Source: Flavobacterium pisciphilum (lineage in GTDB: Bacteria; Bacteroidota; Bacteroidia; Flavobacteriales; Flavobacteriaceae). Taken from it: 64,000 nt of DNA. The translations under genes were made by a program, and so were the position numbers. The notes under the pieces were generated by a model that was given only the letters and a program-made list of their open reading frames with translations, was not told where the DNA came from and did not search any database. The stretch covers positions 2,480,001 through 2,544,000 of the forward strand of contig NZ_JAJJMO010000001.1 in assembly GCF_020905345.1 (NCBI RefSeq). The letters are read 5' to 3'. Positions 1 through 9,500 of this stretch are shown here, one piece after another; positions within the stretch are counted from its first letter, which is position 1; every line of letters starts with the position of its first letter.

Positions 1-180
1 TAGTTTTTTCATCATAATAAATTTGGGTTTGGTTAATTAAAACAAACGAAATTAACATTTAATTCTAATTATCCAAATTATTTTATAACTAAAAGTAAAT
101 TTTACGTTTAATTACAAACAATACCCTATTGATACTACAAAAAAAACAAGATTTTAAAGACAAAATCCCCCTAATAAACG

Positions 181-222
181 ACAAAAAGCTCTTTCCATCT
201 AAGACGAAAAGAGCTTCTTTTA
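181..222 (-). terminator. Rho-independent terminator of the peptidase/POT/thioredoxin block
   Basis: Nine-base arms AAGCTCTTT (186-194) and AAAGAGCTT (208-216) form a hairpin. On the minus strand it is followed by a short T run at 183-187. It lies about 40 bp past the stop of the thioredoxin-like gene. The rest of 1-260 is AT-rich and I see no gene in it. Confidence 0.7.
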
Positions 223-260
223 TTTATTAATAGTTGCGTAAACTATCTATAATAATGTAA

Positions 261-728
261 TTACTTTTTAACCGGATTAATTATCTCGTTTGCAACTGCA
301 AGCCAAGCAGATGGCCCTCCAGCAACGTAACCTGTAGTCCCAAGTCCTTGAAAATTAACTTTCCCATCCTTGTTCTCTGCATTAGTAAAATAAACAGTTG
401 GAAAACCTTGAATTCCAAAAACCTGTTGCAATTCATTATTCTGAGCTTTTACCTGTGGCGTTTGTGGCGTTCTTCTAGGAAAATCTAGCTCTACCAAAAC
501 AACATTATCTTTTGCCCATTTGTTAAACTCAGCAGTTTTTAAAACTTCGCTTTGCAAACGAATACACCATCCACACCAATCGCTTCCAGTGAAAAACAAT
601 AACATAGGTTTTTTCTCCTTATTACTTACAGCTATAGCTTCTTTTACATCTGTATACCATTTAAGTTCTTGCGCTTGAACAGCAAAAGACCCCAATACTA
701 GTAACAATGCAATAAATATCTTTTTCAT
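261..728 (-). CDS. Exported thioredoxin-family protein (CGWC)
   Basis: Thioredoxin-fold protein predicted to act in the periplasm in thiol-disulfide exchange. The frame opens at 758, but I place the start at 728 because the protein then begins MKKIFIALLLVLGSFAVQAQ, a clean signal peptide. The longer reading would put ten charged residues in front of it. From this start the active-site motif CGWC is at residues 52-55, in SDWCGWC, a form typical of the thioredoxin_7/DUF255-like exported proteins of Bacteroidota. A proline in the GFPTVYF stretch fits the cis-Pro loop. It is the last gene of the minus-strand block behind three peptide transporters. The partner protein is unknown. The fold and export are well supported; a role linked to peptide use is inference from position. 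Confidence 0.85.
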   Translation of the reverse strand: MKKIFIALLLVLGSFAVQAQELKWYTDVKEAIAVSNKEKKPMLLFFTGSDWCGWCIRLQSEVLKTAEFNKWAKDNVVLVELDFPRRTPQTPQVKAQNNELQQVFGIQGFPTVYFTNAENKDGKVNFQGLGTTGYVAGGPSAWLAVANEIINPVKK

Positions 729-780
729 CTTGTTTTTATTTTTTTCAAATTTAAGCAAAAAATGAATTCTAAAATGTCTT

Positions 781-2265
781 CTACTTTACTTCTTGCATTA
801 ATTTCTTAATCAAAGGAGTACTCACGATTAAAACAATACCAGCTATAAGCGAATAAATTGCCAAATGATAATAACCATCTGTGTAAGCAATCAACTTAGA
901 CATTAATGTTGTACCTGTATTTGCATCTGACATTTCTGACCCTAATTTTCCAGCAGCAAATTGTCCAAATGCACTAGATAAAAACCACAATCCCATCATC
1001 ATTCCAAAAAGTCTCTTTGGAGACAATTTAGTAATAACCGACATTCCGATTGGACCAATACATAATTCTCCAAGTGTATATACCAAATATCCTAAGGCAA
1101 AAACATTAAGAGAACTTAATCCATTTACATCAACAAAAAAACGAGCGCTATAAAATATAAAGAATCCTGCCGCAAGAAGTATGAATGAGAATCCAAATTT
1201 AACAACCGTATTCGGTTCAATTTTTCTTTTATAAAGAAAGATCCACAACAATCCAATTAAAGGGCTAAAAATAATTACGTATAAAGAGTTTATACTATTA
1301 TTTACCACGTTTGGATCTATATTAAAGAACAACAATTTATTCGTTAAGTTATCTTTTGCAAACAATGATAATGATCCACCAGATTGCTCTGAGATAGCCA
1401 TAAACATAAAATACCCAAAAATAAATATAAAAGCTGCAAGTAATTTGTATTGTTGGTTACGATCCTTAATTCTCAATAATTCATACAAGAAATACAAAAT
1501 AGCAATTGCACCAATTGTATACATGAAATACTCAGTAAAACTAGAGTTTATAACCATTATATAAACAAACGGAATCACAACTATAGAACCTGCATAAACA
1601 GCAATTTCATATAAATTACGTTTTTTTGGTGAATGTTTTTCTAACGGAGAATTACCAATAGGTGCTAAATGCTTCTTTGTTAAAAGAAAAGTAATTACAC
1701 CAATAATCATAACTATAGCAGCAGAAAGGAAACATAAGCTCCAAGAGTAATTCTTCCCTAAATAAATAGGAATTGCACCTCCTAGCATTCCTCCAATATT
1801 GATACCAGCATAGAACATACCATATCCAGCATCTCTACGTCCATCGTTTTCGTGATATAACTCACCTACCATAGAAGAAACGTTTGGTTTAAAAAAACCA
1901 GTTCCAATAATCGACAGTGTAATACCGTAATAGAAAAAATCATGTGGTGAGGCTGCAATAAGCAAATTCCCCAGAATCATAACGATTCCTCCGAAAAGCA
2001 ATGATTTCTTGAATCCCAAAATTTTATCGGCAAAAATACCTCCAATAAAAGTAAAAGCATATACAAATGCCTGTATGGCTCCATATTGTAAATTTGCTTT
2101 TCCTTCTAATAATCCTAATTGGTCTACCATGAAAAATGCCAAAACACCTCTCATACCGTAAAAGCAAAAACGCTCCCACATTTCGACTAAAAATAAATAC
2201 CACAATTGTTTTGGGTACTTCCCTTTAAAATTTTGTATCTGTTCTAAACTAATACTCTGCTCCAT
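781..2265 (-). CDS. POT/PTR-family proton-dependent oligopeptide transporter (third copy)
   Basis: Inner-membrane carrier of the proton-coupled oligopeptide transporter family, 494 residues, normal for the family, with 12 or more hydrophobic segments. The family motif ExxERF is present at residues 28-33 (EMWERF), and a PTR2 signature FFKPNVSSMVGELY follows the fourth hydrophobic segment. Di- and tripeptides are the expected substrates; individual specificity cannot be read from sequence. It is the third of three related genes in tandem. Only 13 bp separate it from the preceding POT gene, which suggests co-transcription. The three copies differ in loop lengths and are clearly diverged, so this is an old duplication. 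Confidence 0.92.
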   Translation of the reverse strand: MEQSISLEQIQNFKGKYPKQLWYLFLVEMWERFCFYGMRGVLAFFMVDQLGLLEGKANLQYGAIQAFVYAFTFIGGIFADKILGFKKSLLFGGIVMILGNLLIAASPHDFFYYGITLSIIGTGFFKPNVSSMVGELYHENDGRRDAGYGMFYAGINIGGMLGGAIPIYLGKNYSWSLCFLSAAIVMIIGVITFLLTKKHLAPIGNSPLEKHSPKKRNLYEIAVYAGSIVVIPFVYIMVINSSFTEYFMYTIGAIAILYFLYELLRIKDRNQQYKLLAAFIFIFGYFMFMAISEQSGGSLSLFAKDNLTNKLLFFNIDPNVVNNSINSLYVIIFSPLIGLLWIFLYKRKIEPNTVVKFGFSFILLAAGFFIFYSARFFVDVNGLSSLNVFALGYLVYTLGELCIGPIGMSVITKLSPKRLFGMMMGLWFLSSAFGQFAAGKLGSEMSDANTGTTLMSKLIAYTDGYYHLAIYSLIAGIVLIVSTPLIKKLMQEVK

Positions 2266-2278
2266 TTATTTATAATAA

Positions 2279-3937
2279 TTAATTGATCCCGTGATCCTTC
2301 ATCACTTTATTTAAGTTTTTCACCAAAGCAAACATCAATACTGTTGCAAACATCAATAAGCCAAAGTTAACCCAGAAAAAGTTTACTTTGTCATCATATT
2401 GATCCCACATACTAGCTAAAACGCCACTTAATTTATTTCCGATTGACGTTGACAAAAACCAACCTCCCATCATTAAGGCTGTAATATTTTTTGGAGATAA
2501 TTTAGATACAATTGATAATCCCATAGGACTCAAGAATAACTCCCCAATAGTTATAATTCCATAATTAGCTACCAACCACCAAACCGATACCTTTTCGGCT
2601 CCGTTGCCACCTATATGAACTGCGGCAATCATTACTAAAACAGATAATGCCGAAATCAATAATCCGAATGCAATTTTGGTTGGTGTATTTGGTTCCTTTT
2701 TTCTGTTACGTAAAAAAGTAAAAAATGCAACGACCAAAGGTGTCAAAATAATTACCCAACCAGGGTTTATCGACTGACTTAAATTTGTTGCCCAAATAGA
2801 AACTGTTGCTCCTTCTACTGGTTTTTTATCCTCAGCTACATTTCTAAAATAAACTGGGTGATCTACTGTTTTGACCACTTTCCCGTTTTCTTTTTGAAGT
2901 CTAAAACTAGCATCATATAATTCAGTTGAGTCTTTTGTAAACTTAACCTCTTTAGCCAATTTCAAATTATTAAAAACTGTTTGCGTCGTTCCAGTAATTT
3001 CTCTATCTGTATAACGATCTGCCCATGTCGTTAACGCTGATCCATTCAATTTAAAAACCGCCCAAAACAAAATAACCACAGCAAAAATAGAAAGTAATGC
3101 TCCTATTTGTCGTTTCTCTTCTACTTTGGCTTTAAAATATAAGCTTCCGTAAAAGTAAACTACAGGAATACATGCAAAGATAAATGCATCTGTACTATCT
3201 GAACCAAAGATTGAACTATCTAAATTAACATCAGACTGCACTCCTTTTAATAACCAACCTATAACTCCAAATACAATAGATGGAACAAGAATGTACAATA
3301 CAATTTTTGAAAATGGCATGTCTCCTTCTTGAATTCCTTTTTTATCAGTTTTATTACCATAATGTTTTGTACCTAACATAAAAACAATTACACCAATAAA
3401 CATTCCTAGTCCTGCAGCCATAAAAGCATAATGCCATCCTAAAAGGATTTGTAAAGCAGCTCCAAAGAAATTACAAATGAAAGCTCCCACATTTATTCCC
3501 ATATAGAAAATATTGTACCCTTCGTCTTTCTTATCTCTGTATTTATCTTCATCATAGAAATTCCCTAGAAGTGTAGAAATATTAGGTTTAAAAAACCCAT
3601 TACCTACAATAACTAGTGTCATCGCTACATATAACATTGTTAAACTATGAATTCCCATCATAAAGTAACCTACTCCCATCATTAACCCACCAAGAATGAT
3701 TGAGTTTTTATATCCTAAATACCTGTCTGCAACCAAACCACCAATAAAAGGTGTCAGAAATACAAGTGCTATAAAAGTTCCGTACAAATCAGAAGCTTCT
3801 TTCTCGGTCATAGCAAACCCTGCCTCTACATCTTTTAGATATAAAGTAAAAATTCCAATCATTAAATAATAACCAAAACGTTCCCACATTTCAGATAAAA
3901 ACAAAAAAGGCAATGCTTTTGGATGATTTTTCCACAT
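2279..3937 (-). CDS. POT/PTR-family proton-dependent oligopeptide transporter (second copy)
   Basis: 552-residue inner-membrane carrier with the ExxERF motif at residues 16-21 (EMWERF) and the signature NGFFKPNISTLLGNFY. Compared with the downstream copy it has a larger hydrophilic insert around residues 310-385. This falls between membrane segments in the second half and holds many charged residues. Function is proton-coupled uptake of small peptides, by family. It lies between two paralogs. A hairpin with a T run sits upstream, between it and the first copy, so expression may fall off along the operon. The substrate preference of each copy is unknown. Confidence 0.92.
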   Translation of the reverse strand: MWKNHPKALPFLFLSEMWERFGYYLMIGIFTLYLKDVEAGFAMTEKEASDLYGTFIALVFLTPFIGGLVADRYLGYKNSIILGGLMMGVGYFMMGIHSLTMLYVAMTLVIVGNGFFKPNISTLLGNFYDEDKYRDKKDEGYNIFYMGINVGAFICNFFGAALQILLGWHYAFMAAGLGMFIGVIVFMLGTKHYGNKTDKKGIQEGDMPFSKIVLYILVPSIVFGVIGWLLKGVQSDVNLDSSIFGSDSTDAFIFACIPVVYFYGSLYFKAKVEEKRQIGALLSIFAVVILFWAVFKLNGSALTTWADRYTDREITGTTQTVFNNLKLAKEVKFTKDSTELYDASFRLQKENGKVVKTVDHPVYFRNVAEDKKPVEGATVSIWATNLSQSINPGWVIILTPLVVAFFTFLRNRKKEPNTPTKIAFGLLISALSVLVMIAAVHIGGNGAEKVSVWWLVANYGIITIGELFLSPMGLSIVSKLSPKNITALMMGGWFLSTSIGNKLSGVLASMWDQYDDKVNFFWVNFGLLMFATVLMFALVKNLNKVMKDHGIN

Positions 3938-3954
3938 AATAAAATAGGTTCAAA

Positions 3955-3993
3955 ATTAAAAAATTACCTACCCAAATAAATCGGATAGGTAAT
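3955..3993 (-). terminator. Terminator-like hairpin between POT genes
   Basis: Arms ATTACCTA (3963-3970) and TAGGTAAT (3986-3993) form an 8-bp stem with a 15-nt loop. On the minus strand it is followed by a run of six T. It lies inside the presumed operon, 18 bp before the second POT gene, and could act as a partial terminator. Stem and T run are seen; activity is inferred. Confidence 0.45.
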
Positions 3994-4013
3994 AGCTATT
4001 AAAGTTTTAATTA

Positions 4014-5705
4014 TTAACGAATGCCGTGCATCATTTTCTTTAATATAGGAGTTAATGCAAATAAAACTACTGCAGCAATCCCTGTTAAAATAACGAAAAC
4101 CATGAAGAACTCGAAGAGATTGTGAATTTCAAAACCAGCAAAAACTGGGTTTGTTGCACTTATCTGATTTGCCTCTAGAAGCTTTAATTGTTCTGGAGTA
4201 GCAACAACAGCTTTATCTAAAATAGGCTGTAAATCGATTCCTAAATCTTTAGCTTTTACAAATTTCTCACCTGTTGCAGGCATGATAGATCCCAAAGTTC
4301 CTGATAAAGCGTATCCTGCAGCATTAGACAAGAAAAACACTCCGAAAAGTAATGATGAAAAACGTTTTGGTGATAATTTCCCTACCAATGATAATCCAAT
4401 TGGTGACAAACACAACTCAGCAAAAGTTTGAATTAAATACAAAAGAATTAACCATTTTATAGCTAGAAGTCCGCTATTACCAAGGTCTTTCACATTGTAT
4501 GCAATTATAAAATAACTCAATGCAATTAATGCTAAACCAATTGCTTGTTTCATAGGAGATATTGGTTCTTTACCTTTCTCTCTCAATTTATCCCATAAAA
4601 TACTAAAAGGTAAAGCAAAAGCGAAAACGAAAATACCATTAAACACCTGAACCATTGAAGCTGGCATCTGCCATCCAAACATAAAGGTTCTATCAGTTTG
4701 ATTTGCAGCAATAAATGTCAATGAAGATCCTGCTTGCTCAAAAGCTGCCCAGAAAAATATGATAAAGAATGCTACAATATAAATAACAAAAATTCTATCT
4801 CTCTCAATTTTTGTTAATGAACTATCTGAAATAATCAATCCAGCTAATGTCAATCCACTAGCATAGATAATTGGATAAATTAATGTTTTTATAAAGTTAT
4901 CTCCATCTAAAAGGTAACGGAAAGCAAAAAACAAAATCACAAAAGCAATAACAGCACCAACTAAAGCTTGTGGAGAGAAAACTGCTTTTTGAGCTTCTCC
5001 CTCTTCATAATCAGTAACATCATTTTTAGAAGGCAAACCTCCTAATGGTTTTCCTTCTGGAGTAACCACATATTTATTTTTCAATACAAAAAACACTGCT
5101 GTTCCAATAAGCATAGCAATCGATGCTGCTAAGAATCCCCATTTAAAAGCATGTATGTTTTGAACACCATTTACCACTTCGTCACCTAAATAAGGACATA
5201 TTGTTTGTCCTAAGAAAGCACCTAAGTTAATTCCCATATAGAAAATTGTAAAAGCTGTATCTAATTTTGTTTTTTCTTGTTTTGGATATAAACTTCCCAC
5301 CATACTTGAGATGTTTGGTTTAAAGAATCCATTTCCAAAAATAATAATTCCTAATGCAGACCACATCAAGATATTTGCTAAACTCATGTTAGAACCAAAA
5401 ACACTAGCACTAACAAATAAGAAAAGCTGCCCTATGGCCATCATCAACCCTCCTAATAAAATACAATTTCTGTTCCCAAAGAAACGATCGGCAATAAAAC
5501 CACCCAACATTGGTGTTAAATAACAAAGTCCCAAGAAGCCTCCATAAATCAATGCAGCATCCGATTCTTTCATTAACAATGAGTTTACCAAAAACAAGGT
5601 AAGAATTGCTCGCATTCCGTAAAAATTAAACCGCTCCCACATCTCTGTTCCAAACAATACCCAAAGTCCTTTTGGATGCGCAGTTTTCACTTCTGTTTCT
5701 TTCAT
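4014..5705 (-). CDS. POT/PTR-family proton-dependent oligopeptide transporter (first copy)
   Basis: 563-residue carrier with ExxERF at residues 21-26 (EMWERF) and the signature GNGFFKPNISSMVGSLYP. It has a hydrophilic loop near residues 215-240 and an insert of about 40 residues before the last membrane segment (around 485-525). By family it imports di- and tripeptides with protons. It is the POT gene nearest to the DPP-IV-like peptidase (38 bp apart, same strand). That placement suggests that dipeptides released by the peptidase are the substrate; this is inference from context. Confidence 0.92.
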   Translation of the reverse strand: MKETEVKTAHPKGLWVLFGTEMWERFNFYGMRAILTLFLVNSLLMKESDAALIYGGFLGLCYLTPMLGGFIADRFFGNRNCILLGGLMMAIGQLFLFVSASVFGSNMSLANILMWSALGIIIFGNGFFKPNISSMVGSLYPKQEKTKLDTAFTIFYMGINLGAFLGQTICPYLGDEVVNGVQNIHAFKWGFLAASIAMLIGTAVFFVLKNKYVVTPEGKPLGGLPSKNDVTDYEEGEAQKAVFSPQALVGAVIAFVILFFAFRYLLDGDNFIKTLIYPIIYASGLTLAGLIISDSSLTKIERDRIFVIYIVAFFIIFFWAAFEQAGSSLTFIAANQTDRTFMFGWQMPASMVQVFNGIFVFAFALPFSILWDKLREKGKEPISPMKQAIGLALIALSYFIIAYNVKDLGNSGLLAIKWLILLYLIQTFAELCLSPIGLSLVGKLSPKRFSSLLFGVFFLSNAAGYALSGTLGSIMPATGEKFVKAKDLGIDLQPILDKAVVATPEQLKLLEANQISATNPVFAGFEIHNLFEFFMVFVILTGIAAVVLFALTPILKKMMHGIR

Positions 5706-5742
5706 ATTATTTATTATTATATTTAGGTTAATTAGATTTTAA

Positions 5743-7911
5743 TTAAAGATTTTCTTTGATAAAGTTAGTCATTTTAGTATAAAGCTGAACTCTAGTTTTT
5801 CCGCCATAAATACCGTGATCTTTATCTGGATAAATTTGCGAATCAAATTGTTTGTTAGCTTGTATTAAAGCCTCCATCATTTGCATTGTATTTTGTACAT
5901 GCACATTATCATCTGCAGATCCATGAATTAAAAGAAACTTACCTTTTAATTTATCAACATGATTAATAGGAGAGTTATTATCATAACCACTTGCATTCTC
6001 TTGAGGAGTTTGCATATATCTTTCTGTATAAACTGAATCATAAAATCTCCAATTAGTAACCGGAGCAACTGCTATAGCCATTTTGAAAACGTCGTTTCCT
6101 TGGAAAATACAGTTTGAAGCCATAAATCCACCATAGCTCCATCCAAAAATTCCAATTCTAGAAGCATCAACATAAGGATAATTACCTATAACTTTAGCTG
6201 CATCAATTTGATCTTCAACTTCGTATTTACCTAATTGCAACTGTGTCACTTTCTTAAAGTCAGCTCCTTTAAATCCAGTTCCTCTAGCATCAACACAAGC
6301 AACAATATATCCTTGCTGAGTTAGCATTTCGAACCAATAATCATTAGAGTTGTTCCATTGATTTGCTACTTGCTGAGAACCAGGTCCTGAGTATTGAAAC
6401 ATAAAAACAGGATATTTTTTGGCAGGATCAAAATCTTTAGGTTTTAAAATCCAAGCATTTAATTCATTTCCTTTAGCTGTTTTTAATACAAAAAATTCTT
6501 TTGTTGCTAAATTATATGCTTTTAAACTAGAAGCAAGAGCTTCATTATTCTCTATTACTTGTAACTCTTTTCCAGCTTTAGCATCGTTAAGAGTATAAGT
6601 TGTAGGCTGAGATGCGCTTGAGAATGTATTGATGTAGTATTGAAAATTCGGGCTGAAGGTTGCCTTACTAGTACCTACGTTTTTAGACAAACGTACTTTG
6701 TTTTTTCCGTCAAGAGCAATTCGGTAAATATCACGATTGATTGACCCATTTTCTGTAGATTGATAAAAAACAGTTTTTGTTTTCTCATCAAATCCGTAAT
6801 ATGAAGTTACTTCCCAATTTCCTTTAGTAACTTGATTTTTAAGTTTTCCTGTTTTATCATATAAATAGATATGATTAAAACCATCTTTTTCGCTAGTCCA
6901 GATAAAACTATTATCCTTTAAGAATGTTAAGTTATCTGTAACATCAACATACGCTTTATCTTTTTCATTAAGAACTACTTTTGAAGTTCCCAAAGTACCA
7001 TCAATAAACAATAAATCTAAATTATTCTGGTGACGGTTTAACACCTGTGCAGACAATGTATTGTTGTCATTTGTCCACTGCATTCTTGCAATATAAAAGT
7101 CGTTATAGTTTCCTAACTTAACTTCATTAGTAGTATTTGCTGCAGCATCATATATATGTAACGAAACTAGTGCGTTTTTTTCTCCAGCTTTAGGATACTT
7201 AAAAGTCTCAATTGTAGGATATAAGTCTGTTTTAAAAATCGACATTGAGAATTCAGGAACCATGCTTTCATCAAAGCGAATGTAAGCTAGTTTTTTACTG
7301 TCTTTGCTCCAATCAAAAGCCCGAACAAAAGCAAATTCTTCTTCATAAACCCAATCAGTAATACCATTGATAATTGAATTTTTCTTTCCATCAGTTGTAA
7401 TCTGAGTTGATTTTTTAGAAGCTAAATCATAAACATATAGATTATTCCCTTTTGCGTAAGCAATTTTTTGTCCATCAGGTGAGAAAGTTGGCTCTTGAAC
7501 CTGAAAATCAAACAGCTTTGTTAGCTCTTTTGTATCTATATTGTATAAATAATAATCTGCTGTAAAGGAATGGCGGAAGATTTTAGTCGAATTACAAGCC
7601 AATAAAATCTTTTTTTCTGATGCATCAAAAGTATAACTATTGATCATCGGTAACTCTCTGTGATTTTTTGTATCAATTAAAGTTGTTACTTTTTTTAACG
7701 TAGCATAATCGTACAAATCAATTTGCATGCTTCTACTTCCCCGATCAAAATTAAGTACAGTATACTGATTGGCATTTTGTAGAGATTGAAGTTTAAACAT
7801 TTCTTTAGTTCGAAATATCCCGCTAAAAACGTCATCTACAGTGATTTTTTGTTGACCAAAAACAGTAAAACAAATAAATAAAAGTAATGCGGTAAGTTTG
7901 TTTGTATTCAT
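5743..7911 (-). CDS. Exported S9 prolyl oligopeptidase family protein, dipeptidyl peptidase IV-like
   Basis: 722-residue secreted serine peptidase. It has a signal peptide (MNTNKLTALLLFICFTVFGQ), an N-terminal beta-propeller (DPPIV_N, to about residue 480) and a C-terminal alpha/beta hydrolase domain. The catalytic triad is visible: Ser about 592 in GWSYGG, Asp in SADDN near 667, and His about 699 in DKDHG. The propeller carries DWVYEEEF. In DPP-IV the Glu pair of this motif holds the substrate's free amino terminus, so release of N-terminal dipeptides (often Xaa-Pro) is the likely activity, in the periplasm. It heads the minus-strand block, followed by three peptide carriers, and so supplies their likely substrates. 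Confidence 0.9.
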   Translation of the reverse strand: MNTNKLTALLLFICFTVFGQQKITVDDVFSGIFRTKEMFKLQSLQNANQYTVLNFDRGSRSMQIDLYDYATLKKVTTLIDTKNHRELPMINSYTFDASEKKILLACNSTKIFRHSFTADYYLYNIDTKELTKLFDFQVQEPTFSPDGQKIAYAKGNNLYVYDLASKKSTQITTDGKKNSIINGITDWVYEEEFAFVRAFDWSKDSKKLAYIRFDESMVPEFSMSIFKTDLYPTIETFKYPKAGEKNALVSLHIYDAAANTTNEVKLGNYNDFYIARMQWTNDNNTLSAQVLNRHQNNLDLLFIDGTLGTSKVVLNEKDKAYVDVTDNLTFLKDNSFIWTSEKDGFNHIYLYDKTGKLKNQVTKGNWEVTSYYGFDEKTKTVFYQSTENGSINRDIYRIALDGKNKVRLSKNVGTSKATFSPNFQYYINTFSSASQPTTYTLNDAKAGKELQVIENNEALASSLKAYNLATKEFFVLKTAKGNELNAWILKPKDFDPAKKYPVFMFQYSGPGSQQVANQWNNSNDYWFEMLTQQGYIVACVDARGTGFKGADFKKVTQLQLGKYEVEDQIDAAKVIGNYPYVDASRIGIFGWSYGGFMASNCIFQGNDVFKMAIAVAPVTNWRFYDSVYTERYMQTPQENASGYDNNSPINHVDKLKGKFLLIHGSADDNVHVQNTMQMMEALIQANKQFDSQIYPDKDHGIYGGKTRVQLYTKMTNFIKENL

Positions 7912-8055
7912 ACAAATGAGTTAAATATAAAAAAGAGCCCAATTTTAGTGAAAAAAATACACATAATATACATTTCATGTGTTAAATGTTAAGAAATTGT
8001 TTTTTTATATTATTTAATGTCCGTAATTACATTATAAACGAATCCGTTAAAATGG

Positions 8056-8063
8056 TATCTTTG
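8056..8063 (+). promoter_or_regulatory. Promoter -7 element of the HMG-CoA reductase gene
   Basis: TATCTTTG matches the Bacteroidota -7 consensus TAnnTTTG exactly and lies 29 bp before the ATG at 8093. I see no clear -33 TTG at the usual spacing. Confidence 0.55.
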
Positions 8064-8092
8064 CAGCAATACTACCATTTAATCAATTGAGA

Positions 8093-9409
8093 ATGAACAA
8101 CGCCGTTGCTGGATTTTCTAAATTATCCAAAGAAGAAAAAATAAACTGGATTGCAAAAAAGTACTTTTCTACGCCAGAAAAAGCCGTTTTTTTACTTAAA
8201 AGTTACTGGAATACTGATGAAAAATTACAGAAATTACATGATGAATTCATCGAAAATACAATAACCAATTTTTATATTCCCCTTGGAGTAGCTCCAAATT
8301 TCCTCATTAACGACAAATATACCACAATACCAATGGCAATCGAAGAGAGTTCGGTTGTTGCAGCAGCCTCTAAAGCAGCTAAATTTTGGTCAACTCGTGG
8401 TGGGTTTAAAGCTACCGTTATCAACACCGAAAAAATAGGACAAGTACATTTTACCTTTAATGGTGATGTTTCAAAACTTAATTTATTTTTCGCACAAACT
8501 AAAAACAAATTCTTTAGCGATACCGAAAACATAACTAAAAACATGCAACTGCGTGGTGGCGGGATTCTTGACATTGTTCTAAAAGACAAAACCAACTTAT
8601 TACCAAACTACTTTCAGCTTCATGCAACCTTTGAAACCAAAGACAGCATGGGTGCCAATTTTATAAATTCATGTTTAGAGCAGTTTGCTAAAACATTAAA
8701 AGAAGCGTCACAAGAATACGAATTGTTTACTGAAGCAAATGAAGAAGTAAAAGTCATCATGAGCATTCTCTCTAACTATGTCCCAAACTGTATTGTAAGA
8801 GCAGAAGTTTCATGTCCTGTTGATGCATTAGCAGAAAAACACATTCCAAATCCTCAAGAATTTGCCGAACGATTTGTTCAAGCAGTACAAATTGCAGAAG
8901 TTGAACCATTCCGAGCTGTGACTCACAACAAAGGAATCATGAATGGAGCCGACGCTGTAATACTTGCAACTGGAAATGATTTCCGTGCTGTCGAAGCTGG
9001 AGTTCATGCCTATGCATCTAGAAACGGACAATACTCTAGTTTATCACATGCTAAAATTGAAGACGGAATTTTCACATTCTGGCTTGATATGCCACTAGCA
9101 TTAGGAACTGTAGGCGGACTAACATCTTTACATCCGCTAGTGAAATTTTCATTACAAATGTTAGAAAATCCTTCAGCCCCACAGTTAATGCAAATTGTAG
9201 CCGTTGCTGGTTTAGCACAAAACTTTGCTGCATTGCGTTCCTTAACAACAACTGGAATTCAAGAGGGACACATGAAAATGCACATCAACAATATCATTAA
9301 CCAATTTGCAGCCAATGATGACGAACGTCATTTAATCAAAAATCATTTTAAAAACCACACCATCTCACATAGTGCTGTAGTTGATTTTATTGAAAACTTA
9401 AGAAAATAA
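8093..9409 (+). CDS. mvaA: Hydroxymethylglutaryl-CoA reductase, class II (degradative type)
   Basis: Converts HMG-CoA and mevalonate in the mevalonate route to isoprenoids; cytosolic. 438 residues from the ATG at 8093. A TTG two codons upstream also keeps the frame open but is a poorer start. Diagnostic stretches are GVAPNFLINDKYTTIPMAIE near the N-terminus, the conserved MGANFINSC segment, DAVILATGNDFRAVEAG in the catalytic core and LGTVGGLTSLHP in the C-terminal half. In flavobacteria a class II enzyme is used in the biosynthetic direction; I assume that here because other mevalonate pathway genes lie in the window (GHMP kinases and mvaD). It is followed by a repeat-containing spacer and the GYDIA GHMP kinase. 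Confidence 0.93.
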   Translation: MNNAVAGFSKLSKEEKINWIAKKYFSTPEKAVFLLKSYWNTDEKLQKLHDEFIENTITNFYIPLGVAPNFLINDKYTTIPMAIEESSVVAAASKAAKFWSTRGGFKATVINTEKIGQVHFTFNGDVSKLNLFFAQTKNKFFSDTENITKNMQLRGGGILDIVLKDKTNLLPNYFQLHATFETKDSMGANFINSCLEQFAKTLKEASQEYELFTEANEEVKVIMSILSNYVPNCIVRAEVSCPVDALAEKHIPNPQEFAERFVQAVQIAEVEPFRAVTHNKGIMNGADAVILATGNDFRAVEAGVHAYASRNGQYSSLSHAKIEDGIFTFWLDMPLALGTVGGLTSLHPLVKFSLQMLENPSAPQLMQIVAVAGLAQNFAALRSLTTTGIQEGHMKMHINNIINQFAANDDERHLIKNHFKNHTISHSAVVDFIENLRK

Positions 9410-9410
9410 T

Positions 9411-9493
9411 AAGGAGCTATTCCCGCTGTACGCTATATCTTTATGTTTTTAAAGAAAAAACACAAAGGATGCCACTACCATCGGGGCTAAAAA
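9411..9493 (+). repeat. Flavobacterium-type intergenic palindromic repeat
   Basis: The spacer starts with AAGGAGCTATTCCCGCTG, has an A/T-rich centre and ends with GGATGCCACTACCATCGGGGC. I recall this arrangement as a widespread intergenic element of Flavobacterium genomes. Only one copy is visible in this window, so the identification rests on memory, not on a repeat seen here. Confidence 0.45.
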
Positions 9494-9500
9494 TAAATGC

